From assembly GCA_022578965.1 (NCBI GenBank), contig MU400506.1, positions 682,001 to 746,000 of the forward strand: a DNA stretch of 64,000 nucleotides, read 5' to 3'. Made by a program: the position numbers and the translations under genes. Position 1 is the first letter of the stretch. Every line of letters starts with the position of its first letter. Source of the DNA: Xylaria sp. FL1777. Lineage: Eukaryota > Ascomycota > Sordariomycetes > Xylariales > Xylariaceae. The notes beneath the pieces are model-generated. The model ran no database searches. It was not told the origin of the DNA and was given only the letters and a program-made list of their open reading frames with translations. This document shows, piece by piece, positions 11,666 through 21,373 of this stretch.

Positions 11666-13063
11666 CTATTTGCCTTTTAAGTATTCCGACTCCACCGTGA
11701 CGTTTTTTGTGACCACAATGTTATTCGAAGTGTCGTCGAAGTGCTTGGTCGAGTTAGATTCTGTGTCTTCCACGATGCGCTCGTCGCTTGCCCAAGCCGT
11801 GCCAGTGTAATTAGAGACTGGTGCCACTCTCCTCTTAGTACCATTTCCATCCATGCTGCTTAAAGGGTGGCTTCGGCCCCTATTCGTGTCGGACCTGGAA
11901 AATATACCACTCAAGCCGACCTTGCTAGCCCACGCTCGGAAGAGTGGTTGGGAGGCGGGAAGATTTCCGATGATGGCGGCGACGAAGGTCTCGCGAACTG
12001 CCCACTGGCTCCCAGATATAGCTCCTTCTTGTTTGGCCTATCGATTGAAGACAAGTCAGATTTTGCACATGGTAAAACGGAGGGAAGGCTATTATGACGT
12101 ACCGTAAGGATAACGATCCCTCGGACGAGGCCTGCAACGATGACGAAGAGAGAACCGCCGAAAAGCCCTAGCAATACAACCTTCTTCCTCATTGGTATTT
12201 GGACTGCCCAGAGAAGCTGAGGCCAATTAGTCGTTAGGAATCAAACCGAGAACTGGAATATGCTCACAGATAGAGGGATCGATACTAAGTAAAGATCAGT
12301 GACGATATCGGAAATCAGGACCGTCAGAACATAGTATGGCGAGTTCGTTGGTCGGCACAGTGCTACGTTTCAGTTAGATGTCTCTCTGTTCGGGAACGGT
12401 TCTCGCTGCGAGGATGACATGACATACGGCCAGGATCAGGGTTGATCTGCCAAAAATGATGCATTGGTTGGCAGCTCAGCAGGAGGCCTAAAAGAACAAA
12501 GATGGCCGAGAGAATGAGCAACGCGTATGCGATATAAACACGTGTGCGCAAATTGCGTATTCCTGATCTATTGTCCGACGTCTCTATTAGTCGTTACGGC
12601 CTTGTTGAAAATTGGTTCGTGAGGATGCGATTTAGGAGTCGAAGACTCACGTTAAGCGGCTGAAGAGAGCAGCGAAGGAGAACTTGACGAGCCATAAGTT
12701 CAAGACGTAAACGGACCAGCCAGCCACCTGGATCTTAGATCCCATCTGGCGGTTATAAAATTCTCGAGAGTCGGGAGACACCGCTGCTCGCTCTTCATCC
12801 GTCATGTAACTGTTGGTCAAGCCTTGAAAGAGCGCGCCGACCGTATAGGCCAAGCTAACATCGGCCGCGAATCCAAACTACAAACAAGTATTAGATAGAC
12901 GGAGTTGTGGAGTGGTAGGAAGACTTACAATGAAAATCATCATTAGATAATCGTCTAATTGGAACTCGCGAAACCCAACTTTGGACCATCGCGCATAGAG
13001 CCGAAGAAGAACAAACGCTGACCCTATCGACAACAGCACCCAAGGCTCCGCGTCTACAGCCAT
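11666..13063 (-). CDS. Fungal rhodopsin-domain (SAT4-type) integral membrane protein
   Basis: Six exons on the minus strand: 13063-12929, 12877-12651, 12567-12428, 12362-12268, 12216-12103, 12037-11666 (360 aa, all phases consistent). Family marks are FQLDDYLMM after the first helix, WSVYVLNLWLVKFS, a CQP motif and NPDPG, ISDIVTDLYLVSIPLS, and GAISGSQWAVRETFVAAII before the tail. Seven hydrophobic helices are expected, with a hydrophilic C-terminal tail of about 80 residues. The family is large in filamentous fungi. A few members are tied to metabolite clusters or host sensing, but most have no known role, so no function is assigned here. The start is the first ATG in frame (complement of 13061-13063). 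It is divergent from the GMC oxidoreductase gene. Confidence 0.83.
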
Positions 13064-13980
13064 TGTGCACGAGGGTTCCCTTACCACACACACTGCAGTA
13101 AGCTTATGGGTCTTCTAATAAAGTGGAAATGCAAAACGCCAGTTGGAAGGAGTTATGTTGCGGCTTGGTGGCGGGGCCGAAGTTGAGTTATATAGGGAGG
13201 CCGTTTGCTGCCATTCTCCTGGCGCTCTCTGTGACCGAGAGTCAGAATCAGGGGGCCTGCTACGTCAAGGACAGCAAAACATAGGATGATCAGAAGAACG
13301 CTGCACTTATACAGTACCACCTCTGCTCCCGCACAGACTCCGAGTTGCCGTTGTCTATGGAGCAGGAAACCTAGATTGCCACCGGCCCGTGAAGCACGGA
13401 AATGCTGTATTGGTCAGTATCCTGGTCCCCCATTACCGTATGGCCCTACTGCGTACACTAGTTGATCCTGGCCGTTATGATCGCAAGGGGAGTTGGCGGC
13501 ACTAGCCAGGTCGGACAAAATTCCTAAGGCGAGATAGAGCCACCAGAGAACCCCTGCTTTCTGCGGGTATGAAATTTTTGCCTGACCTGGTTACCGTTGG
13601 GAGGATACATCATGCAGAGGAGCTTGGCAATCTAACTCTCATGCTCTTTACAGGGTCAGATGCAGGTGAAGTTGCAGTAGATATGGAGATGTGGTGGAAC
13701 GCTATGATTCTCTGCATATACTAGAACAGTAGTTCATGTTATAACGCGCCCACATGGCATGGCTTTCATACTCGAAGTGCTGCGCCAACTTGCTATACGA
13801 TTTCGTGTAACACCCTAAAACAGTTGCCGTAGCATGAGCAACTAAGCTTTGCGGATATAAAGCTCTAGTACGTTTACAACTCGAGAACCGGCGTGCCTAG
13901 ATAAATACCCGGATCTTAGACTACGCGTGACTTTCGATTCCTCTTCATCTTTAAGTTACCTAGAAATATACAAACCCATT
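13064..13980. other. Divergent promoter region, rhodopsin-domain gene / GMC oxidoreductase
   Basis: About 0.9 kb between two divergent genes. A minus-strand stretch at 13414-13566 reads through about 50 codons with a hydrophobic, signal-like segment and then a Cys. It has no ATG and no convincing partner exon, so it is not called. The segment just before 13981 (13860-13980) is the likely leader of the GMC gene. Confidence 0.5.
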
Positions 13981-15794
13981 ATGTCATCAAACACATTCGA
14001 TTTCGTGATTGTTGGAGGTAGGTTTAGCTGATAGCATCGCCTGCGGCCTCAGGATATAGTTCACAACCGCGTTAACACCTCTCTTTCACTTGTAATGTGC
14101 TTCGTTAAAGAAACATGTAATGCTAATGATCAATAGGCGGCGCGGCTGGCTGCGCGGCGGCTGCCAGCCTTGCTAAATCGCCGAAGAAGCCCTCTGTCCT
14201 CCTACTCGAAGCCGGAAGCGATAACGCGGATGACAACCTCCGTGTCAATGGACAGCGTTTCACGACCTTTATGAACCCCGATCTGAACTGGGGGTATAAG
14301 ACCACACCACAGGCCGACTGTGCAGGCCGAGAGGTCGATTACTCCCGTGGTCTCGGCCTCGGTGGATCGACCGCCATCAACTTCGGAGTCTTCAGCATAG
14401 GCGCACGGGACGACTATGAGGAATGGGCTCGCATTGTCGGCGATAATGCATTTGGCTGGGACCGCATGCAACAACGCTTCAAGGATCTCGAGTCCTTCGA
14501 CCCAGCGTTGCCCGCGGGCGTCAGTGCCAAGTATGCCAAACCTAAAGCATCAGACCATGGGTCTTCAGGCCCCCTGAAGCTTGGGTATGCCGGCGAGTTC
14601 GAAGACGATTTCCCTCAGATGCTTGACATCTTTGAAAAGAGCGGCTGGCCGCTGAATCCCGATCATAACTCTGGCAATCCAATTGGCATGGCCACCGTGA
14701 TCAACTCGGCCCAGCGTGGTGTGCGTTCTACTGCGAACGATCTATTGACTCCTAAGCCCGAGAACTTAACGATCGTGACTAAAGCGGCCGTTCAGAGGCT
14801 TATTCTGGAGGGCGCCAAGGTTGTTGGCGTCGAGGCGAAGGACACTCGTTACTTCGCATCAAAAGAAGTCGTTCTCTCGGCAGGAGCGTTGAATTCGCCC
14901 AGTATCCTGATGCACTCCGGCATTGGACCGGCCAAGCAACTGAAAGAGTTCAACATTCCCGTCATTCGCGACATCCCAAATGTCGGCCAAAAACTACGAG
15001 ATCACATGTTCGTTCCGCTAGTCTATCAGCGGACAGAGACAAGCACCTCGCGTCCGTCGTTCTACGGCAACGCCAAGGCTATGGACGACGCCCTCGAACA
15101 GTGGAAGAAAGATGGCACTGGAGACTGGTCGAAATACTCATCCGAGCTAGGTATCGGATGGAAGAAGCTCAAGGGCTTGGAGTCTTCGGCGGAATTCAAG
15201 AGCCTGCCCCAAGACGAGCAGAGCTATCTGCTCAAAGAGACAATCCCCCATTATGAGGTCATCACTCATTTCCCTATTCACTATTTCATCCCACACATCA
15301 CAGGCGACACGCACTATTCGTGTCTCCTGGTGTTCTATTACAACGCGCAGAGCCGTGGAGAGGTGACGTTGCAGTCTTCGGACCCAAGTGTGCCATTGAA
15401 GTTCGATCCCAAATTCCTGGGTACGGCCTTCGATCGCCACGTCGCTCTCAGTGCACTGCGTGAGGTCTTGGCTCTCACTAAGACTGAAGCCTATGCAAAG
15501 GACACCGTGGCAGCCCTGGCGGTCCCGAAATCGGAGTCTGACGAGGATCTGCTTGCTTACTGGCAGCAGTTCATCAGTTCCAGTTGGCACATGACAGGCA
15601 CGATTAAGATGGGGAAGTCTGGAGACGCGGACGCCGTGGTAGATAACGATTTCAAGCTTATTGGGTTCGAGGGCATCCGTGTTGCTGATATGAGCGTCGT
15701 CCCCGTTCTGGCAAGCTGTCATGTTCAAGCCGTAGCCTACATCACCGGTGTGACTTGCGCAGAGAAGCTGATTAAGGAGTATCAGCTCGCATAG
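13981..15794 (+). CDS. GMC family oxidoreductase (FAD-dependent)
   Basis: Two exons, 13981-14017 and 14137-15794 (564 aa). The first exon encodes MSSNTFDFVIVGG and the second completes the Rossmann loop GGGAAGCAAA. Other GMC marks are an adenine-contacting EAGSD, RGLGLGGSTAINFGVFSIGA (signature 1), GALNSPSILMHSGIG (signature 2), and near the C-terminus SSWHMTGTIKMG, whose His is the usual catalytic base. The length is normal for aryl-alcohol, choline or glucose oxidase relatives. No signal peptide is visible, so a cytosolic or peroxisomal enzyme is likelier than a secreted one. The substrate cannot be told. The intron of 119 nt has a GTAGGT donor and a TAG acceptor preceded by TGCTAAT. Confidence 0.9.
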
Positions 15795-17046
15795 TGAAGC
15801 ATTGTGTGTGGCTAGGCTTTCATGGATAAGTGATATGTGAACACGCAGGACGTCGAACCAGGGGATCATCACTAGCTTAGTACAATATACTTAGCTTCAT
15901 GGATATTCAATGTTATGAGCCACACTAGCCAGCAGTGAGAAACTCTAGTCGTAGTTTAATATTCCATCATGACTACAGTTGCCGATCCAGAGCAAAACAG
16001 GTAGGTTGTCCCGAGTATCAACTTCTCCCACTCCCTTAATTTACAGTAGTGCTTCAATGCAGAGAGTAAAACACAATGCCGGCGGCTAGGACTAAATAAT
16101 GAGTCAGCAGAGACCATCGCTGTTCGAGACGTGCTAAAGTGGGATGGACGTCTAAAATGGAGTAGGTAGTCAAATCTAAAGGCAATGTTTACATCCTGGT
16201 CTGCCGTTCTGTTTGTCCATTTGAGTGCGGATGATATGCGGACGATGCGCGGACGATTTGCGGCAACAAAGCGTAAAGTTGTTTTTATTGTGATAGCAGC
16301 CTGACTCGAGACCTTGGGCTTTAAGAAAATGATCTGCTTAAAGAACACCAGAAAAGGTAACTACTCTGTCCATCTTTGGCCGCAAGATATAGACGAGTTT
16401 GGAGGCCCTTGCCGATCATGCCACCATACCCCTGGTCCTGTTTCTGCAGTAAACTACCGGTACAGTACATTATGTACAGTAGTATCTCTCCTTGGCACCC
16501 TACTTATCTCGATGACATTTAAACGTGGAGGTTAGTTGGCCGCTAAAGAAATAGTACGTGTTAAAGAAGCCAAATCCAGGCTTCCCCACTAAAAGCTGTG
16601 TACCTCGGTACCCCAGACAGAACCAACCCCTCTATCGTGGCTGAGTGTGGCTATCGCCACTCAACCAATATCTCGGCGCCGACAGCGGACTCTTTCTAGT
16701 ACATCAATGTGTATTGTAGGCAATAAGCAGACTAACATTGCCTTGCTTGATTAATTCGGATGATTTTCTAATACCAGAGTGTCTGAAGAATAAATCACGA
16801 GCGCGAACGAGTTTCGGCAGTACCACTCTACCCGCCCGTAGCGACAAGCCCCGCCGTAGAAGACGCTATTATTTTTGCGGCACCGTATCTAAACCAGCTT
16901 TACCGAATTTATAAGCAAGAACTGGCCGCCATCGCCGGAGTGAAGTGACTATATGTTTTGCGAGCCTCCGGGGCTACTGCCCTCTCCCCCTACGCAACCA
17001 ACACCAAGATAAAGTCGTCCGCGTGTTTTAGCACAAAACCACCACC
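15795..17046. other. Gene-free stretch upstream of NBP35
   Basis: 1.25 kb with no supported gene. The minus-strand frame at 15956-16348 has no start context or domain. The last 200 bp (about 16840-17046) are GC-richer and should contain the NBP35 promoter and leader; the start is in an ACCACCATGG context. Confidence 0.6.
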
Positions 17047-18066
17047 ATGGCGCCATCTCTCGAAGAACCCGAGCGCGTGCAGGACGTCATCGACAACCCG
17101 CTAAAGGCGCGGCCGCAGCTCGTGGCGCCCGAGCCCGAGCACTGTCCGGGCCCCGAATCCGACACGGCCGGCAAAGCAGACTCGTGCGCGGGGTGTCCGA
17201 ACCAGGCCATCTGCGCCAGCGCGCCCAAGGGACCGGACCCGGACGTCCCGCTGATCGCGGCGCGGCTGGCCGGGGTGCGGCACAAGGTGCTCGTGCTGTC
17301 GGGCAAGGGCGGCGTGGGCAAGAGCACGTTCACGAGCCTGCTGGCGCGGGCGTTCGCGGCGGACGAGGCGCGCACGGTGGGCGTCATGGACACGGACATC
17401 TGCGGGCCGAGCATCCCCAAGATGATGGGGGTCGAGGAGGAGACGATCCACGTCAGCAACTCCGGGTGGTCGCCGGTGTGGGTGGCCGACAACCTCGGCG
17501 TCATGAGCATCCAGTTCATGCTGCCCGGCCGCGACGACGCCATCATCTGGCGCGGGCCCAAGAAGAACGGGCTCATCAAGAAGTTCCTCAAGGAGGTCGA
17601 GTGGGGCGACATGGACCTCCTGCTCGTCGACACCCCGCCCGGCACGAGCGACGAGCACCTCAGCGTCAACAGCCTCTTGAAGGAGAGCGGGATCGACGGC
17701 GCGATCATGGTCACCACGCCGCAGGAGGTGTCCCTGCTCGATGTGCGCAAGGAGATCGACTTCTGCAGGAAGGCTGGGATCAAAGTACTGGGTCTAGTGG
17801 AGAATATGAGCGGCTTTGTGTGTCCCAACTGCACGCACGAGAACCAGATCTTCAGGGCGACGACGGGTGGTGGCGCGGCGCTGGCAAAAGAGATGGGCAT
17901 ACGATTTCTAGGCGAGGTACCCCTGGATCCGCGGATAGGGATGGCTTGCGATTACGGAGAGAGCTTCTTCGACCATTACCCAGACAGTCCAGCATGCAAG
18001 GCCCTCAAGCGTGTCGTGAGAGGGTTAGCCAAGGAGATTGGCGAGGAAGTCTTACCAGATGACTAG
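17047..18066 (+). CDS. nbp35: Cytosolic Fe-S cluster assembly factor NBP35
   Basis: A single exon of 339 aa, the usual length. The N-terminal ferredoxin-like cysteines are C33, C47, C50 and C56 (CX13CX2CX5C). A deviant Walker [10 protein letters not shown], lies at 86-94. It is followed by [14 protein letters not shown] and [13 protein letters not shown], and by the bridging cluster motif CPNC near 259-262. With Cfd1 it forms the P-loop scaffold on which cytosolic and nuclear [4Fe-4S] clusters are built. Start: the ATG at 17047 in ACCACCATGG, the only one upstream of the cysteine motif. Base use is odd: codons up to about 17755 almost all end in G or C, whereas the last third has mixed third positions. 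That bias creates long spurious open frames in both other directions. Confidence 0.95.
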   Translation: MAPSLEEPERVQDVIDNPLKARPQLVAPEPEHCPGPESDTAGKADSCAGCPNQAICASAPKGPDPDVPLIAARLAGVRHKVLVLSGKGGVGKSTFTSLLARAFAADEARTVGVMDTDICGPSIPKMMGVEEETIHVSNSGWSPVWVADNLGVMSIQFMLPGRDDAIIWRGPKKNGLIKKFLKEVEWGDMDLLLVDTPPGTSDEHLSVNSLLKESGIDGAIMVTTPQEVSLLDVRKEIDFCRKAGIKVLGLVENMSGFVCPNCTHENQIFRATTGGGAALAKEMGIRFLGEVPLDPRIGMACDYGESFFDHYPDSPACKALKRVVRGLAKEIGEEVLPDD

Positions 18067-18324
18067 AGTTTCATACACCAATGGAAAAAGACAATAAAGT
18101 TGCAAAACTACAAGAGATCTATATTCCCAGTATGTGTGCTACTGGCTCTCCAATAGGGGTGTATTGGTGATGTATATCATCCAAAACCACCGGCATTGAG
18201 TAGATGCCGACGCAGGTTTATATCTGTTGCTCTTTAGAGCACTAACATCCGCACCTACAGTTTACATATCTGTAAACGGCAATTGGTCCCCTTGCCCTTG
18301 ACTCTTGATCCCTGATCGCCTGCT

Positions 18325-19046
18325 TTATTCCACTGCTAGCTTCTTTGGGATGTCTTCTAGGTCATCGGCACTCTCGATATCGACTACTTTTCCGACCTCG
18401 CTCGTATTCCGTATCAGCTCTTTCGCGCCGGCGTACATCATGCGACTTTCGGCATTGCATGTGGTAGGCAGGTAGTATAGGAGGACGTAGGGGACAGAAA
18501 TGCGACCAGAGGGCTGTATCAAGAATGAGCGACTGAAAATTCCACATCATCTACCCCATGTTTGAAAGCTATCTTGTATATATCGCGCCGCGGTTGCAGG
18601 GAGAGAAAGAGAGCGTGAAGGGAGGAGACACGCACGAGGGTCAGTGGATAGCTGAGCAATATATACCGCGGCGAGTTGTCGGGCAAGTCGTCCGCGATCT
18701 CTTCGAGGGATTTGTAGACTACCTTGTCTTCATCCTGTTTGATCTCGTGCGACTTCTTATCGATGTAGTCTATCGGTCGCAAGACGATGTGTCAGCCAGC
18801 CCGCCTCAGTGAGTAAGTAGCATTCCACACATGCGCCGACGGCAGCGAGGAGCGTATGGGTAGAGACGTACATACAAATAACAGCTTGCGGACCGGTGGC
18901 ACGAGAGGTAGTCAATCTGAATTTGCGCAGATGATCCCTCGTCTCCTGGGAAAAGGTGTAAAGGCGTGCTTCGGAGCTCTGAGATTGGCGGTTAGCGCTG
19001 AGTTGCGGTTGGATCGCGGGGTCACAAGAGGGGGTGTTTGTACCAT
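18325..19046 (-). CDS. gmf1: Glia maturation factor homologue (ADF-H domain, Arp2/3 debranching)
   Basis: Four exons on the minus strand: 19046-19044, 18978-18876, 18769-18636, 18513-18325 (142 aa, the normal GMF length). The first coding exon is only the ATG. The second begins SSEARLYTFSQETRDHLRKF. The remainder carries the GMF core YIDKKSHEI, DDLPDNSPRYILLSYPLTL, SVPYVLLYYLP and MMYAGAKELIRN. GMF proteins bind Arp2/3 at actin branch points and debranch actin networks. The first intron (18979-19043) has a GTACAA donor and a GCTAAC branch site. The ATG-only exon is inferred from frame and family, as no other nearby ATG joins exon 2 in frame. Confidence 0.88.
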
Positions 19047-19630
19047 GGCGACAACGGGTACCTTGGGTAGGTAATGTATATAGTATGTTTATACAAAACT
19101 AAAACAATGATGCCGTTGCGTAACGGAGAGTATAAACGAGGAAAGGAGATAGCAAAGGAGATAGCCAACATGAAGCACCTATCAGAAGTATAGATATCTA
19201 AGTACCTAGGTAGGCAGGCGGGAAGATAGGTGCCTGCTGTAGGATGCCATGCATGCCAGGTGAGGATGACCCCACCAATGACGAAGCACCCAAGCCACCT
19301 TAGCCAGAGTAACACAGCATTATCATTTATCATTCACTGGTTAGGTACAGCTTTATTTATTTAAGTAATTAATGGACAGTTCTATGTCAATGACAACCCA
19401 ACACACGATCTGCCTGTATCAACTTGCCTCTAGGTATCTATCAAAAGCTTGTCGATCACTTTCCTACACGTGTATATATCCGTGACATCACTTGTATGAT
19501 TTGATAGAGCTGATCATGGCAGGGTATCCCGGAGTGAGCTTGTCGTTGTTGTTAATGAGGAGCAAGTCGGTCGGCATTGGATTCGCGGACTGCTCGTGGC
19601 CGGGGCTTGACCAAGACACCTAGCTTCTGC
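19047..19630. other. Intergenic, GMF / GH43
   Basis: About 0.6 kb holding the GMF promoter and the 3' flank of the GH43 gene. A TACCTAGGTA palindrome lies at 19203-19212. Nothing else can be supported. Confidence 0.6.
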
Positions 19631-20680
19631 TCACGCGCTAGGCTCGCTATAAACGTGCGAGAAGTCAACCGGTGTACCGAAGTTCGGCGAACCATCACTA
19701 TGGGTGCCAAGGAGTTGAACCATCGTATACCGGGTATTGTCGCAGGCGCCGGCGGAGTTGCTTGTGGCATGGTACGCGATCCAAGTCTGCGTGGCGTCGG
19801 GGCTTTGGAAGAACGAGTTATGGCCCGTGCCGTAGTTTCCGTTGGCCGAGGACAGGACACAGCCAGATGACTTGGTCCACGCGCTCGCGTTCGTGGGGTC
19901 CGTGGCGCCATCCCAAGTGAGCAGGCCTAGGCAATAGCTTGCAGACCAGCAGTACGACGCCGAGTAGGCGAGATATGTCTTGCCGCCCCAGTACAGAGCC
20001 GCGGGGCCCTCATTGACCGCTGCCGACACTTTCTCCCACGCTGCCGTGGGCTGCGAGATCACACTAATCGACCCCGTGAGCGACGTGTAGTCCGATCCCA
20101 GCTTCTGGATGCACAGCGATTGTGCTGATACCCCGTGGAAACACGAGAAGACTAGATAGTTGCCGAAGCTGGTGCGGAGCGTCGAGGCATCGATTGCCCA
20201 CTCGTTAGTTAGCTGGCCGACATATGTGAACGTGTCCCAGGGTGTAGCGCCACCTTTTCACATATTGTGTGTTAGCAAAGACAAGACAAAGAAGTAAAGG
20301 CAAGATAAGCGATAGCGATACTTACCCTTCAGGACGTGCAGCCTCTGGCCGTCGAGATCACTGGATTCACCAGCGGTAAAATAGACGTACCAGGCACCGT
20401 CGAAGTAATGGACCTCAGGTGCCCAAACGTTGGCGTCGCGCGAGGCGTCTGTGCTTGTGTAGATGACTTTCTTCGTGGCCGTCGCGAGGCCCCCGACGGT
20501 CGTGGAGCGGGCGATCTCGACGTCCGTCCACGACGTCGTCATAAGATAGTAATAGCCTCCACTGTAAGTCACGAAGGGATCAGATCCACCGGGACTACGG
20601 ATTGGGTTCGTCCACGCCGAGGCGAAGCTCACCACTGTCACTAGACTTAGGAGAGTTCCGAACATCTTTTGTAAACCCAT
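19631..20680 (-). CDS. Secreted glycoside hydrolase family 43 (likely arabinofuranosidase)
   Basis: Two exons on the minus strand, 20680-20326 and 20253-19631 (325 aa). Residues 1-22 form a signal peptide (MGLQKMFGTLLSLVTVVSFA, then SA). The five-bladed propeller enzyme follows. GGSDPFV carries the catalytic base Asp, NVWAPEVHYF matches the pKa-modulator blade, and NEGPAALYW contains the acid Glu in the EGP motif. The pattern resembles GH43 exo-arabinofuranosidases that trim arabinan or arabinoxylan in plant cell walls; the exact substrate is inference. The intron of 72 nt has a GTAAGT donor and an AAAAG acceptor. An internal ATG six codons downstream would also leave a signal peptide. Confidence 0.88.
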
Positions 20681-21373
20681 TGTGGTAATTATCCTTTCAG
20701 ACGATCGACCGTGGGATTGTCGCCAGGTAGACTACTTACGATAACTTGCCTCGTACTCCCGTTAGGGAACGGGAGGTTCTATCTTATACATGATATCAAT
20801 ATACTTACATCTCCACGATCAAACTCTTGGACCGGACAATTCTCTATCACGTACTGTATCGTGGATGAACGACCCCAGCGCGTCCTCGCTGGGCATGGAA
20901 CAGCGGGACATCTTATTAGTGGATTATTGCGCTGTCGGAAGAATGGCGGAGCAGTAGAAAAGTTCGCTGAAAAGAGTAATCTCCCCTACTCCTGAGACCC
21001 AGCGCTATAGTAGAATGGTGATATAACTTATTTCTACTTATGTTCACCGCTCATTGGAGCGCATAATAAAGATTGTCTTTCGCGGTTAGACTATCGTGTT
21101 TGTTGTCAACGCCAGGGAGCGCACGTCTGCAGCTGGGTTTCCTCACATCAGTTCGCATGGATTGTTTCGAATACCACCGGGTTCACTGGGTCGGAATAGC
21201 ACGGCATGATTAACATTTCCATTATATGTATTGGTATATACAGGTCATTCGTTTAAAGAGTGAATCGTGTCATGCCCAAGTCCTTGATACAACCCAACTA
21301 TGATTTTTTTTCTTTTCAGATGGTATCAAGACTCAATAGTATAAACAAACGTCAATAGAAGCCTCTCTATCGA
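20681..21373. other. Intergenic, GH43 promoter / 3' flank of the homeodomain regulator
   Basis: 0.7 kb with no supported gene. The GH43 promoter should lie at 20681-21000. A T-rich patch (21304-21320) sits near the 3' end of the minus-strand regulator. Confidence 0.6.

Noticed and set aside
13414..13566. A minus-strand stretch with a hydrophobic segment (LWWLYLALGILSDLASA) and a following Cys, possibly a signal-peptide exon
   Set aside because: No ATG, a stop after about 50 codons, and no downstream exon that would continue a known family.
15956..16348. A 130-codon minus-strand frame
   Set aside because: Composition is random-like with many Cys/His/Arg; no domain, no splice partners and no start context.
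17184..18062. A long plus-strand open frame overlapping NBP35 in another frame, and similar long frames on the minus strand
   Set aside because: They are by-products of the extreme G/C third-position bias of NBP35; the Arg/Gly/Ala-rich translations show no domain.
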